From Limnoraphis robusta CS-951 (GTDB taxonomy: Bacteria > Cyanobacteriota > Cyanobacteriia > Cyanobacteriales > Microcoleaceae), in NCBI RefSeq assembly GCF_000972705.2, contig NZ_LATL02000061.1, positions 1-16,228 on the forward strand: a stretch of DNA of 16,228 nt, written 5' to 3'. Numbering within the stretch: the first letter of the stretch is position 1; each line of letters starts with the position of its first letter. Positions 6,817-13,373 of the stretch are shown in pieces. The translations under genes were made by a program, and so were the position numbers. The notes beneath the pieces are model-generated. The model saw only the letters and a list, made by a program, of their open reading frames with translations. It had not been told where the DNA came from and ran no database searches.

Positions 6817-7602
6817 TTAGGTGGTTTTAAACTGACAATAACGAGCTTGTACAATCATATAAATTCCATAGGCAACCAAACCTAAAGCCACTATTGCCAG
6901 TAAAATTTTACCATAGGGCTGCTGTGCTAAGGTTTGTAACGCTCCCTCGAGTCCCTCAACTTGACTGGGATCAAATTGTCGAGCGGCTTGAATTAAAAAG
7001 AAACCTAACATCATAAAAATAACGCCTCTCGCGGCAATTCCAAAGCGACAGACGTTTATAATTAATTTTTCTTGTTTATAATCAAGTTCTGCTAAATTCA
7101 ACTTCTTCTGAAACTTCGTCTGATAGGCTTGATAAATAAAATATAAACCTAGTCCCATAATAAGCAGACCCAGAGTTCCGACTAACCACTGACCAAAGGG
7201 TTGTGAGAGTACACGAGCCGTCCAAGTTTGTTGGCTATTACCTCCACCAATACTCGATCCAATTGCTAATAAAGCGGCATTGAAGGCTAAACTGGCATAG
7301 ATTAAACCACTAAGAATATAACCCAGCCTTTTGGCAATTCCTTTAGCATCTGTTCCTTTATTTTCAGGATCTTTGATGGCTTCTACAAATCGCCAGATGA
7401 CATATCCTACTAAACCAACTGCGACTAAAATTAATAAAATTTGTCCAAAAGGTTGAGCAGCAATGGTTCGGAAAGCACCGTTGATATCGGTTGTTTTTCC
7501 GTTGGAATTACCAAAGGCAGCCATGACTGCTAATAAACCAATTAACCCATAAACAGCTCCTTTTGTTGCATATCCAAAACGAGCTAATCTTTCGACCCAC
7601 AT
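6817..7602 (-). CDS. DUF1206 multi-pass membrane protein
   Basis: An inner-membrane protein made of three tandem DUF1206 units, two helices each, about six membrane helices in all. Each unit contains a related block ending in Q-P-F/Y-G followed by a hydrophobic helix: AAQPFGQILLILVAVGLVGY, LSQPFGQWLVGTLGL and AQQPYGKILLAIVALGLVAY. The N-terminus WVERLARFGYATKGAVYGL is classic for the family. The frame extends to TTG 7644, but I place the start at ATG 7602: GGAG lies 7 nt upstream, and the family domain begins right there, giving 261 residues. The function is unknown; these proteins commonly sit among stress genes. It is 42 bp downstream of the DUF2382 gene and likely co-transcribed with it. 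Confidence 0.88.
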   Translation of the reverse strand: MWVERLARFGYATKGAVYGLIGLLAVMAAFGNSNGKTTDINGAFRTIAAQPFGQILLILVAVGLVGYVIWRFVEAIKDPENKGTDAKGIAKRLGYILSGLIYASLAFNAALLAIGSSIGGGNSQQTWTARVLSQPFGQWLVGTLGLLIMGLGLYFIYQAYQTKFQKKLNLAELDYKQEKLIINVCRFGIAARGVIFMMLGFFLIQAARQFDPSQVEGLEGALQTLAQQPYGKILLAIVALGLVAYGIYMIVQARYCQFKTT

Positions 7603-7644
7603 GATGCAACTCCATTCATTTAAAAAAGTTATAAACATCATCAA

Positions 7645-8460
7645 CTAGGAGTTAGTACAGCGATCAAAGAGTTCTTGATACTGTTGCTGATGTTGGGGAT
7701 TATCGAGAACTAATTCAACTCTCACTCTAGCGCATCCATGAGAATGATCTAGGGCTATAGTTTGTAATAAATCACTGGCTGCTTTTAAAGAAGCAAATTC
7801 CCCTTTCACGCTGACTTGATGAGGTCTAAGTTTGGTTGATTCTAGTTCAACTCCCGTTATTTTTCCTTGTGATAAATCAATTTCAGCTAGGGGTTTTCCA
7901 GGCGATCCAACTTGTTCTACAATTAATTTTTCTCGTCTAACTGGAACTTCAACGATTTCAGTTTCCACTGTTTTACGAACGATCACTTCACCAATTTTTC
8001 GCCGTTCGTGCTTCACCGACAATCGTTCAGAAAGTAGACGAATTGTTTCATGATCTAGGGTCTTTGTAAAGGATTCATCTGCCCAATTAGTAAGATCATC
8101 GTTATCATCATTTTCTGAATCATCAACCGTTTCAATCTTTTTCTGTTCGGTTACATTTTCACTCAAATGAGCTGAATATTGATTCAACTTTTCTCGCATT
8201 TTATCCGTTAATTCGATAAAAAATCGATGATCATCTAAATCTACTTTTAGGATCGACTTTTGATGAACTCTAAACAAAGGCTTTGATTGTCCAGGCAGAG
8301 AAAAAAGAATCTGAATTGGGTCAGACTCATTTTTTAATACTCGTTCGACTTGACCGATTAATTCTCCTTGTTCATCGACAACCGAATAGGTCTGAACATC
8401 TTGAAGATTTAATGAATTATCAGGAGAAGAAACAGTAGGATAACGCTCTTGAGTAGTCAT
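7645..8460 (-). CDS. PRC-barrel-like / DUF2382 stress protein with an extra C-terminal domain
   Basis: 271 residues. Residues 22-85 (YSVVDEQGELIGQVERVL onward) look like a PRC-barrel-type beta domain. An acidic linker with a run of Asp/Glu/Asn lies at 112-128. Residues 138-185 form a DUF2382 unit (LLSERLSVKHERRKIGEV, then VRKTVETEIVEVPVRREKL), as in YsnF and AvaK stress proteins. Its relation to the next gene upstream is visible in the shared GEV-I/V-x-x-KTVETE core, so the two are probably paralogues. Unlike that one, it lacks the second coiled half of DUF2382 and ends instead with a different domain (about 198-260) of alternating strands and a helix. There is no signal peptide. It lies in a minus-strand run with the DUF1206 gene. 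Confidence 0.85.
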   Translation of the reverse strand: MTTQERYPTVSSPDNSLNLQDVQTYSVVDEQGELIGQVERVLKNESDPIQILFSLPGQSKPLFRVHQKSILKVDLDDHRFFIELTDKMREKLNQYSAHLSENVTEQKKIETVDDSENDDNDDLTNWADESFTKTLDHETIRLLSERLSVKHERRKIGEVIVRKTVETEIVEVPVRREKLIVEQVGSPGKPLAEIDLSQGKITGVELESTKLRPHQVSVKGEFASLKAASDLLQTIALDHSHGCARVRVELVLDNPQHQQQYQELFDRCTNS

Positions 8461-8530
8461 ATTATGATGTTGATATAAGTTGATTCGCTAAAAAATTAAG
8501 TTTTTATTGAGTTAAAATTGAATAGAGGCG

Positions 8531-8578
8531 TTAGGTGGCTGGTGTTAGAAATAATCTAAGACCAGAAAAACCACCTAA
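8531..8578. repeat. Long imperfect hairpin between the two DUF2382 genes
   Basis: A 48-nt near-palindrome built from three nested arms: TTAGGTGG (8531-8538) with CCACCTAA (8571-8578), CTGGT (8539-8543) with ACCAG (8561-8565), and TTAGA (8545-8549) with TCTAA (8555-8559). There is one G-G mismatch and an extra AAAAA on the right arm. On the minus strand it is followed by T-rich sequence only after about ten bases. It may end or attenuate the transcript from the AvaK-like gene, or be a mobile repeat unit. Confidence 0.65.
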
Positions 8579-8623
8579 GACCCAAACTCAACCTAACTAT
8601 CACGGCTTTTGATCAACCCGGTT

Positions 8624-9448
8624 TTATCGTTTAACAACGGGTTTTCCATCTTTATCAACCCGCAATTCTTCACGACGGAGGGTTTCTTCAGCCGTTACAA
8701 TATCGCGATCAACTTCTTTGCGGACATTCACTTCTTCACGCACATAAGCTTCCTTGTGAATATCTGCGGTTTCTTCGTAAATATCCATACGAGCGACTTC
8801 ACCTTCTTTAAAATTCGCAGTACCCGGTGTTACCACTTCTCCGGCATTTGAAGGAGTCGTTCGTTCAACAACTACACGCTCTTTTTCAATCGGAACAGAA
8901 GCCTGAGCTTTCTCTGTTTCTACGGTTTTTCCGATAACAACCTCTCCCGCTTTATGACGATCTTTATTCGCAATTAAGCGTTCTTCATAGAGCTTGAGTG
9001 TACCATGATCGCGCTCGTTGAGATCAAATAATTCTTGATCGTTCTCATAGCGGTAGTTAGTACCATTACCATTCGCTACAGGTTGACGAGTGCGATAACT
9101 TTGGCGAACCCGTTCTTCGTAGTCATAATCTACACTCATATTGCTATCATACTTCGGTAAAGCCTCAGCTTGTTCTCTGCTGGTTAAACCCAAAGCATAT
9201 AGCTTACGATCATTAAAATCAATCCGAGAACGACCGACAGGTAATAAGACCTTCTTACCAAAAATCCAGAAACCTGTGTCAATTACAAAATAACGAATTC
9301 GACCTGCTTCATCAACTAAAGCATCATCAACTGAACCGATTTTTTCGTTACTGGTTCCCGCATAAACGGTATAACCTTTGAAGTCGTTTCCTTTAAACAA
9401 CTCATCCACGTAGTTGGGATAGTATTCTTTAATTCTTACTAATGTCAT
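8624..9448 (-). CDS. PRC-barrel and DUF2382 domain protein (AvaK/YsnF-like)
   Basis: 274 residues. Residues 20-95 form a PRC-barrel domain (GYTVYAGTSNEKIGSVDDAL, then RYFVIDTGFWIFGKKVLLPV). Residues 150-265 form DUF2382 (LKLYEERLIANKDRHKAGEV, KTVETEKAQASVPIEKER, then VREEVNVRKEVDRD). This architecture matches AvaK, described as an akinete-linked protein of Anabaena variabilis, and YsnF-type general stress proteins of other bacteria; the exact function is unknown. It is highly charged, soluble and lacks a signal peptide. The start is ATG 9448, with no strong ribosome-binding site. It is the first gene of a minus-strand run and is divergent from the YflT-like gene 226 bp away, so shared control is likely. 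Confidence 0.9.
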   Translation of the reverse strand: MTLVRIKEYYPNYVDELFKGNDFKGYTVYAGTSNEKIGSVDDALVDEAGRIRYFVIDTGFWIFGKKVLLPVGRSRIDFNDRKLYALGLTSREQAEALPKYDSNMSVDYDYEERVRQSYRTRQPVANGNGTNYRYENDQELFDLNERDHGTLKLYEERLIANKDRHKAGEVVIGKTVETEKAQASVPIEKERVVVERTTPSNAGEVVTPGTANFKEGEVARMDIYEETADIHKEAYVREEVNVRKEVDRDIVTAEETLRREELRVDKDGKPVVKR

Positions 9449-9482
9449 AATTTATTGTGTTTTTGTTTCAACTACACTTACC

Positions 9483-9510
9483 ATATTAGAAAATGAGCGA
9501 GTGTAATCAA
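9483..9510 (-). promoter_or_regulatory. Candidate promoter of the AvaK-like gene
   Basis: Read on the minus strand: TTGATT (9510-9505) as -35, a 16-bp spacer, then TAATAT (9488-9483) as -10. Transcription would begin near 9476, about 28 nt before the ATG at 9448. Confidence 0.45.
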
Positions 9511-9548
9511 TCCCCCCACCGGGAGATTTAAAAGCTATGTCGGGGGAT
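9510..9548. promoter_or_regulatory. Inverted repeat in the divergent promoter region
   Basis: ATCCCCC (9510-9516) and GGGGGAT (9542-9548) are exact inverted copies 25 nt apart. The left arm abuts the predicted -35 of the minus-strand promoter, so a regulator bound here could act on both divergent stress genes. Confidence 0.35.
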
Positions 9549-9609
9549 GGATGATAAAAATAGAGAAAAATTTAGATACTTAAGGAAACAAAGATAAAAA
9601 TTATCTTAA

Positions 9610-9632
9610 CCTTTCTAAAGATTCAAGAAAGG
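9610..9632 (+). promoter_or_regulatory. Hairpin upstream of the YflT-like gene
   Basis: CCTTTCT (9610-9616) and AGAAAGG (9626-9632) form a perfect 7-bp stem with a 9-nt loop, 43 bp before the ATG. It is either an operator or a leader hairpin. Confidence 0.35.
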
Positions 9633-9674
9633 GCTATTGAAATTGAGAAAATTAGAGAGTAAGAGGGTAAAAAT

Positions 9675-10763
9675 ATGACAAGAGCAGCAACAGACTACAA
9701 ACGAGGAGTTGGAGTTTTTCAAACACGGAGACAGGTAGAACAAGCACTGGATCAATTACGCGATCGCAATTTTGATCTCAAACAAGTTTCTGTGATTGCG
9801 CCGGACTTCGATAGAGACTCAGAAGTTGAAGTTTATACTCATTCTGAAGGCAATCACGCGGATACAGGGGCGGTTTCCGGTGCGATCGCCGGAGGGACGC
9901 TCGGTATCATCACTGGATTATTAGTCGGTTTGGGAGCGGTGGCAATCCCCGGAATTGGGCCGATTTTATTAGCAGGTGCCGAAGCAACCGCGTTGGCGAC
10001 AACCTTAGCGGGAACGGCGATAGGTGCCGCATCCGGCGGAATTATCGGGGCTTTAATTGGTTTAGGGATACCTGAAGATCAGGCGAAAGTTTATAATGAT
10101 CGACTCTCCCAACATCAATATATTGTCATCGTAACCGGAACACCCCGAACGGTTGATCAAGCAGAAGACATCCTTCGCCATCAAGGAATAGAACAATGGC
10201 ACGTTTATGATGCTTTGCAAGTTGAAGTCACACCGATGATCGATGATGAGGTTTCCAGTTCTTCTTTTGCAGATCAACAAAGAGCGATCATTACTCCCCC
10301 CGAAATCAAACGAAAAGTTAGACATCCAGAACATTCTGAACGGATCGAACGAGAAGAAAGAACAATTATTACCCCTCGTGTTGAGACAAAAAACTCTATT
10401 GAATACGATGGCAGACCGGAAGTGATTGAGTATCAACAACGTCAACAAACCGTCACTACCACTCCGTCAGAAGTCAAACAAAACGTTGTATATCAAGGAG
10501 ATCCCAAAATGATGAAACGTCAAGAAAGATCCAATGTAAACCCTCGCGTCGAGGCTAAAAAGTCGGTTGAATATGAGCAGCCACTAGAGATAGAAAATCC
10601 TGTTGAATACGATCAACAACGTCAAGTAAAAGTGAATTCACTAGAGAATCTCAAACAAGAGGATCGCCAAATGAGGAATGGTCAAAAAGGAGCAAAACAT
10701 TCAGAATTTGTCGTGATTGATCGACGGGATGCTCAATACAAATCCCCTGAAAAACGTCAGTAA
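9675..10763 (+). CDS. YflT/GSP17M-like general stress protein with glycine zipper and repeated charged tail
   Basis: 362 residues in three parts. Residues 10-50 and 145-180 (GVGVFQTRRQVEQALDQL; YIVIVTGTPRTVDQAEDIL) form the split ferredoxin-like fold seen in YflT/GSP17M-type stress proteins. It is interrupted by a hydrophobic, glycine-zipper segment at 63-131 (GAVSGAIAGGTLGIITGLL and GAASGGIIGALIGL), probably membrane-associating. The tail from 203 on is disordered, charged and repetitive: four imperfect units of 26-28 residues start near 203, 229, 257 and 285, each built on (I/V)-x-T/N-P followed by a K/V-rich stretch and a Y or H. The start is ATG 9675 with GAGGG 8 nt upstream. The BON lipoprotein gene follows after 40 bp, probably in one operon. 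The tail makes it much longer than typical family members of about 120-180 residues. Confidence 0.85.
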   Translation: MTRAATDYKRGVGVFQTRRQVEQALDQLRDRNFDLKQVSVIAPDFDRDSEVEVYTHSEGNHADTGAVSGAIAGGTLGIITGLLVGLGAVAIPGIGPILLAGAEATALATTLAGTAIGAASGGIIGALIGLGIPEDQAKVYNDRLSQHQYIVIVTGTPRTVDQAEDILRHQGIEQWHVYDALQVEVTPMIDDEVSSSSFADQQRAIITPPEIKRKVRHPEHSERIEREERTIITPRVETKNSIEYDGRPEVIEYQQRQQTVTTTPSEVKQNVVYQGDPKMMKRQERSNVNPRVEAKKSVEYEQPLEIENPVEYDQQRQVKVNSLENLKQEDRQMRNGQKGAKHSEFVVIDRRDAQYKSPEKRQ

Positions 10764-10803
10764 AAACTTCATATTATTCAAAAATTAAATAGGAGTAAAC
10801 AAC

Positions 10804-11259
10804 ATGAAAAAGTTAACATCTTTAATGATTGGGAGCCTAGTTTTATTAGGTGCGGCTGGATGTGATGTTGCTCGTACCAGTGCTGACGCTCCCACCTCTA
10901 TCGACGGTGAAGTTAAAAATCCCCGAATGATAGAAGAAACAAAACAAGACGCGGATAAAAATATTCGTCAAGCGCAATTAAACTCAGATATTCGGGCGCG
11001 AGAAGAACGTAATAATTGGTCTGGAGATCGACAAGAACGTTCGGATTCGGATCTTGAAAGCGAAGTTCGTGCTAAATTAGAAGCGAATATTCAGGGAAGT
11101 AAACTCACCGTTCAAGCCGAAGATGGTGCAGTAATAATCGCTGGAACCGTACCCAGTCAACGAGAATATGAAACGATTGAACCGTTATCCAAAGAAATTC
11201 TTGGGGTTGATTCGGTTGATATTAGTAGGGTCGAAGTCGTAGAACCTACAGAATCTTAG
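10804..11259 (+). CDS. BON-domain lipoprotein
   Basis: 151 residues. The N-terminus is a lipoprotein signal: MKK, a hydrophobic stretch, then a lipobox around GAAGC with Cys20 as the lipidated residue. A charged, probably unstructured linker (about 21-80) leads to a single BON domain at 82-147 (DLESEVRAKLEANIQGSKL, then GAVIIAGTVPSQREYETIE and a final GVDSVDISRVEVV). BON domains occur in OsmY-type and other periplasmic proteins and are thought to bind phospholipid or envelope surfaces, so a periplasmic envelope-stress role is likely. AGGAG lies about 8 nt before ATG 10804. The gene is 40 bp behind the YflT-like gene. Confidence 0.92.
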   Translation: MKKLTSLMIGSLVLLGAAGCDVARTSADAPTSIDGEVKNPRMIEETKQDADKNIRQAQLNSDIRAREERNNWSGDRQERSDSDLESEVRAKLEANIQGSKLTVQAEDGAVIIAGTVPSQREYETIEPLSKEILGVDSVDISRVEVVEPTES

Positions 11260-11280
11260 TAAGCGGTTCATAAACTAACT

Positions 11281-11300
11281 AAAAATTAAGACCAATTTTT
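11281..11300 (+). terminator. A/T-rich hairpin after the BON lipoprotein gene
   Basis: AAAAATT (11281-11287) with AATTTTT (11294-11300), stem 7 bp, 21 bp after the stop. It ends in a T-run of five within the right arm and may terminate the stress operon weakly. Confidence 0.4.
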
Positions 11301-11304
11301 GAAG

Positions 11305-11330
11305 TAGAGACGTGCCAGGGCGCGTCTCTA
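11305..11330. repeat. Short GC-rich palindrome, dispersed-repeat type
   Basis: TAGAGACGTGC (11305-11315) and GCGCGTCTCTA (11320-11330) pair over 11 bp with one G-T, around a CAGG loop. Palindromes starting GTAGAGACG are abundant between genes in many cyanobacterial genomes, so this is probably one copy of such a repeat. It could also help end the upstream transcript. Confidence 0.6.
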
Positions 11331-11370
11331 TAAAGATTGAGAAAGGTGTGGTAAAAAGGGATTTATATTC

Positions 11371-12462
11371 ATGTCATTTGGGCTGACTGTTTTTGGCATC
11401 TTCATTTTATTGATTGTTACGCTTGATGTATTGATCACCACCTTAACCGTTGGTGGGGGAGGTCCGCTCACCAGCCGACTCTCAGCCAGAATATGGGCGA
11501 TCGCCTTGAAACTTCATCGTCATCATTCCAATCATCGCATTTTAGGGACAATCGGCTTATCACTGTTGGTTTTTATGACATTGCTGTGGTTTGCTTTAAC
11601 TTGGTTAGCATGGACGCTGGTGTTTGTCTCAGGTGAAGGGGCGGTGGTGACATCTTCTAATTTAATCCCGGCGACGTTTTGGGAGAGAGTCTACTTTGTC
11701 GGTTATACCCTCTCAACTTTAGGACAGGGAAACTATCAACCCCAAGGTTCTCCTTGGCAAATTGCGACGGCGATCACTTCAATTAACGGCTTTTTTCTCG
11801 TCACCCTCACCTTTGCTTATTTGGTACCGGTGGTTTCTGCGGCGAGTCAAAAACGTTCTTGTGCGACTTATATTGCTTCTTTGGGCGGTACCGCAGATGA
11901 GATCATTACCCGGGCTTGGAATGGCAAAGACTTCGGACAACTCGATCAACATCTGATCGCTTTAAGTGCCATGCTCACCCAACTGGGGGAAAATCATCTA
12001 ACTTATCCGATTCTGCACTATTTCCACAGTATTGAGCGTTATCGCGCCATGACCCTGAGTATAGTTGCCCTTGATGATGCCTTAACTTTACTGCAATATG
12101 GCATTCCCCCCAACCATCAACCCGATGGGGCGGCGCTGCGATCGGTTCGTCGGGCGAGTGCTGCTTTTGTTGCTACCCTGAAGTCTGCCTATCTCAACCC
12201 CACTGAAGAAACTCCCCCCTTACCTGCTTTAAAATTGGTTCGACTTGAGGGAATTCCTACTGTCAGCGACTCCCAATTTCAACAGGCGACTCAACACCTC
12301 TCTCAACGCCGACGCATTTTGTTAGAGTTAATTCGCAATGATGGCTGGACTTGGGATGCGATCGCTTCGACTCGAACCACCTCTCGGGCGAGTAATTTAG
12401 ACGATCATAGTGCGCTCGATGATGTTGTTTACATGGGAGTTGATCGGCTCCCCAAAACTTAG
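11371..12462 (+). CDS. Two-helix potassium-channel-like membrane protein with atypical filter
   Basis: 363 residues. A first hydrophobic helix (about 3-25) is followed by a pore unit: helix about 58-88, a pore loop with YTLSTLGQGNYQPQG (112-126), and a helix about 130-156. This is the layout of ion channel 2 (Ion_trans_2) K+ channels, where the filter is normally T-V-G-Y-G-D; here it is T-L-G-Q-G-N. The remaining 200 residues are soluble, mostly helical (HLIALSAMLTQLGENHL; RRRILLELIRNDGW), and probably form a cytoplasmic domain; I see no RCK signature. I infer a monovalent-cation channel but cannot tell the ion. The start is ATG 11371 with AGGGA about 10 nt upstream. The exchanger-like gene follows 24 bp later, probably in one operon. 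Confidence 0.8.
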   Translation: MSFGLTVFGIFILLIVTLDVLITTLTVGGGGPLTSRLSARIWAIALKLHRHHSNHRILGTIGLSLLVFMTLLWFALTWLAWTLVFVSGEGAVVTSSNLIPATFWERVYFVGYTLSTLGQGNYQPQGSPWQIATAITSINGFFLVTLTFAYLVPVVSAASQKRSCATYIASLGGTADEIITRAWNGKDFGQLDQHLIALSAMLTQLGENHLTYPILHYFHSIERYRAMTLSIVALDDALTLLQYGIPPNHQPDGAALRSVRRASAAFVATLKSAYLNPTEETPPLPALKLVRLEGIPTVSDSQFQQATQHLSQRRRILLELIRNDGWTWDAIASTRTTSRASNLDDHSALDDVVYMGVDRLPKT

Positions 12463-12486
12463 AATTTTAAATTAGGAAAATCAAGA

Positions 12487-12966
12487 ATGAGCGAGTCATT
12501 AGAAGTTAATTTACTTCTGTTTATTTTGTCAGCAGTTATCATTGGAGTCTGCGGAACTAAACTTTCTAAAGTTGCCGATCAACTTGCTGATGCAACCGGG
12601 TTAGGTGAAACGGTTGTGGGCGGATTATTTATTGCGATTTCGACTTCTTTACCGGAGTTGGTGACTTCTGTTGCTGCGGTGAAACGGGGCGCATTAACTT
12701 TAGCCATTAGTGGGATTATTGGCGGGAATACTTTTGATGTTCTGTTATTGTCTTTTTCCGATTTTGCTTATCCCGAAGGTTCGATTTATCATGCAATTAC
12801 CCAGTCGGAAGTGTTTGTGATTGCTTTAACGATTTTAATGACATCAATTCTGCTGTTGGGACTCCTCAGACGGGAAAAGTCCGGTATTGGTAATATTGGT
12901 TTTGAAACCTTTTCAATTCTTTTGCTTTATCTGGGCGGTTTTGTGGTTTTATTAACTTGGGGTTGA
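12487..12966 (+). CDS. Half-length sodium/calcium exchanger-like (CaCA) protein
   Basis: 159 residues with about five hydrophobic segments. It contains a single exchanger alpha-repeat: STSLPELVTS (52-61) matches the usual G-T-S-L-P-E site, and GGNTFDVLL (79-87) matches the usual G-S-N-x-x-N/D site. Full CaCA exchangers of this type are about 320-350 residues with two inverted repeats. The sequence, from LLFILSAVIIGVCGTKLS to the end GIGNIGFETFSILLLYLGG, fits only the second half of those proteins. The start is ATG 12487 with AGGA 9 nt upstream, so it is a translatable gene, not an obvious fragment. No first half precedes it; the channel gene ends 24 bp before. It could act as a homodimer, with another half-protein, or be a truncated relic. 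Confidence 0.8.
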   Translation: MSESLEVNLLLFILSAVIIGVCGTKLSKVADQLADATGLGETVVGGLFIAISTSLPELVTSVAAVKRGALTLAISGIIGGNTFDVLLLSFSDFAYPEGSIYHAITQSEVFVIALTILMTSILLLGLLRREKSGIGNIGFETFSILLLYLGGFVVLLTWG

Positions 12967-12974
12967 TTTTGATG

Positions 12975-13002
12975 TTCAATAGGACTCAGTTGCTTGTATA
13001 AT
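12975..13002 (+). promoter_or_regulatory. Candidate promoter of the small membrane protein gene
   Basis: TATAAT at 12997-13002 is a perfect -10 box. A weak -35, TTCAAT (12975-12980), lies 16 bp upstream. The start would be near 13009, about 46 nt before the ATG. Confidence 0.35.
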
Positions 13003-13054
13003 TATAACGAACTCTGTTGAACCCTAATTACTGAATTTTACTTAAATATCTCCC

Positions 13055-13249
13055 ATGAGTCGTTCTCCAAAAACGGGTACAAAAATTGTCTTATTTACGA
13101 TGGGAATTGCCCTGATTATTATCGCCGTGATTGTGGTCTTAAGGGGTTTAGGTATTTTATCCGCTATTCCCGACTTTATCATTTGGGCGTTGGTTCTCCT
13201 GACCCTCGGAATTGGCATCATCGGAGGGCTAGTCAGTCAGGGAAACTAA
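13055..13249 (+). CDS. Small two-helix membrane protein, hypothetical
   Basis: 64 residues: a short basic N-terminus (MSRSPKTGTK), a hydrophobic helix at about 10-31, a turn with GLGILSAIPD, and a second hydrophobic helix at about 42-59. I do not recognise the family. No Shine-Dalgarno is visible before ATG 13055, but the composition, with two clean helices and a positively charged start, argues for a real gene. It may have its own promoter (TATAAT at 12997). It follows the half exchanger by 88 bp on the same strand. Confidence 0.6.
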   Translation: MSRSPKTGTKIVLFTMGIALIIIAVIVVLRGLGILSAIPDFIIWALVLLTLGIGIIGGLVSQGN

Positions 13250-13341
13250 AGGTTAGATTAAAACACAATCGCCCACTGTTAGTTTATCGGAGAGGGAAGA
13301 ATTAGGGACTCTACCGAAAGGAATAGTTATAAATTCTATCG

Positions 13342-13367
13342 TTGAGGAGAAGCCATCATCTCCTCAA
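13342..13367 (+). promoter_or_regulatory. Perfect 9-bp hairpin at the start of the 452-residue gene
   Basis: TTGAGGAGA (13342-13350) and TCTCCTCAA (13359-13367) form a perfect stem with an 8-nt loop, ending 6 nt before ATG 13374. The left arm holds GAGGAG, a Shine-Dalgarno-like sequence but 24 nt from the ATG, so the fold could control translation by bringing it nearer or hiding it. It could also end the preceding small-gene transcript, though no T-run follows. Confidence 0.5.
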
Positions 13368-13373
13368 ATTGTT

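Noticed and set aside
7603..7644. Extra N-terminus of the DUF1206 protein from TTG 7644
   Set aside because: ATG 7602 has GGAG at proper spacing and the family homology begins there; the extension has no ribosome-binding site.
8609..8851. Plus-strand frame of 80 codons with many Phe and Ile residues
   Set aside because: It is antisense to the DUF2382 end of the AvaK-like gene; the hydrophobic look comes from reading charged codons backwards.
10062..10448. Minus-strand frame of 128 codons inside the YflT-like gene
   Set aside because: It is the antisense shadow of a gene with clear domains; its translation is rich in Phe, Asn and Cys without any motif.
9510..11330. CRISPR array or phage attachment site around the palindromes
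   Set aside because: The inverted repeats are single, differ from each other, and lack regular spacers; no integrase or tRNA is nearby.
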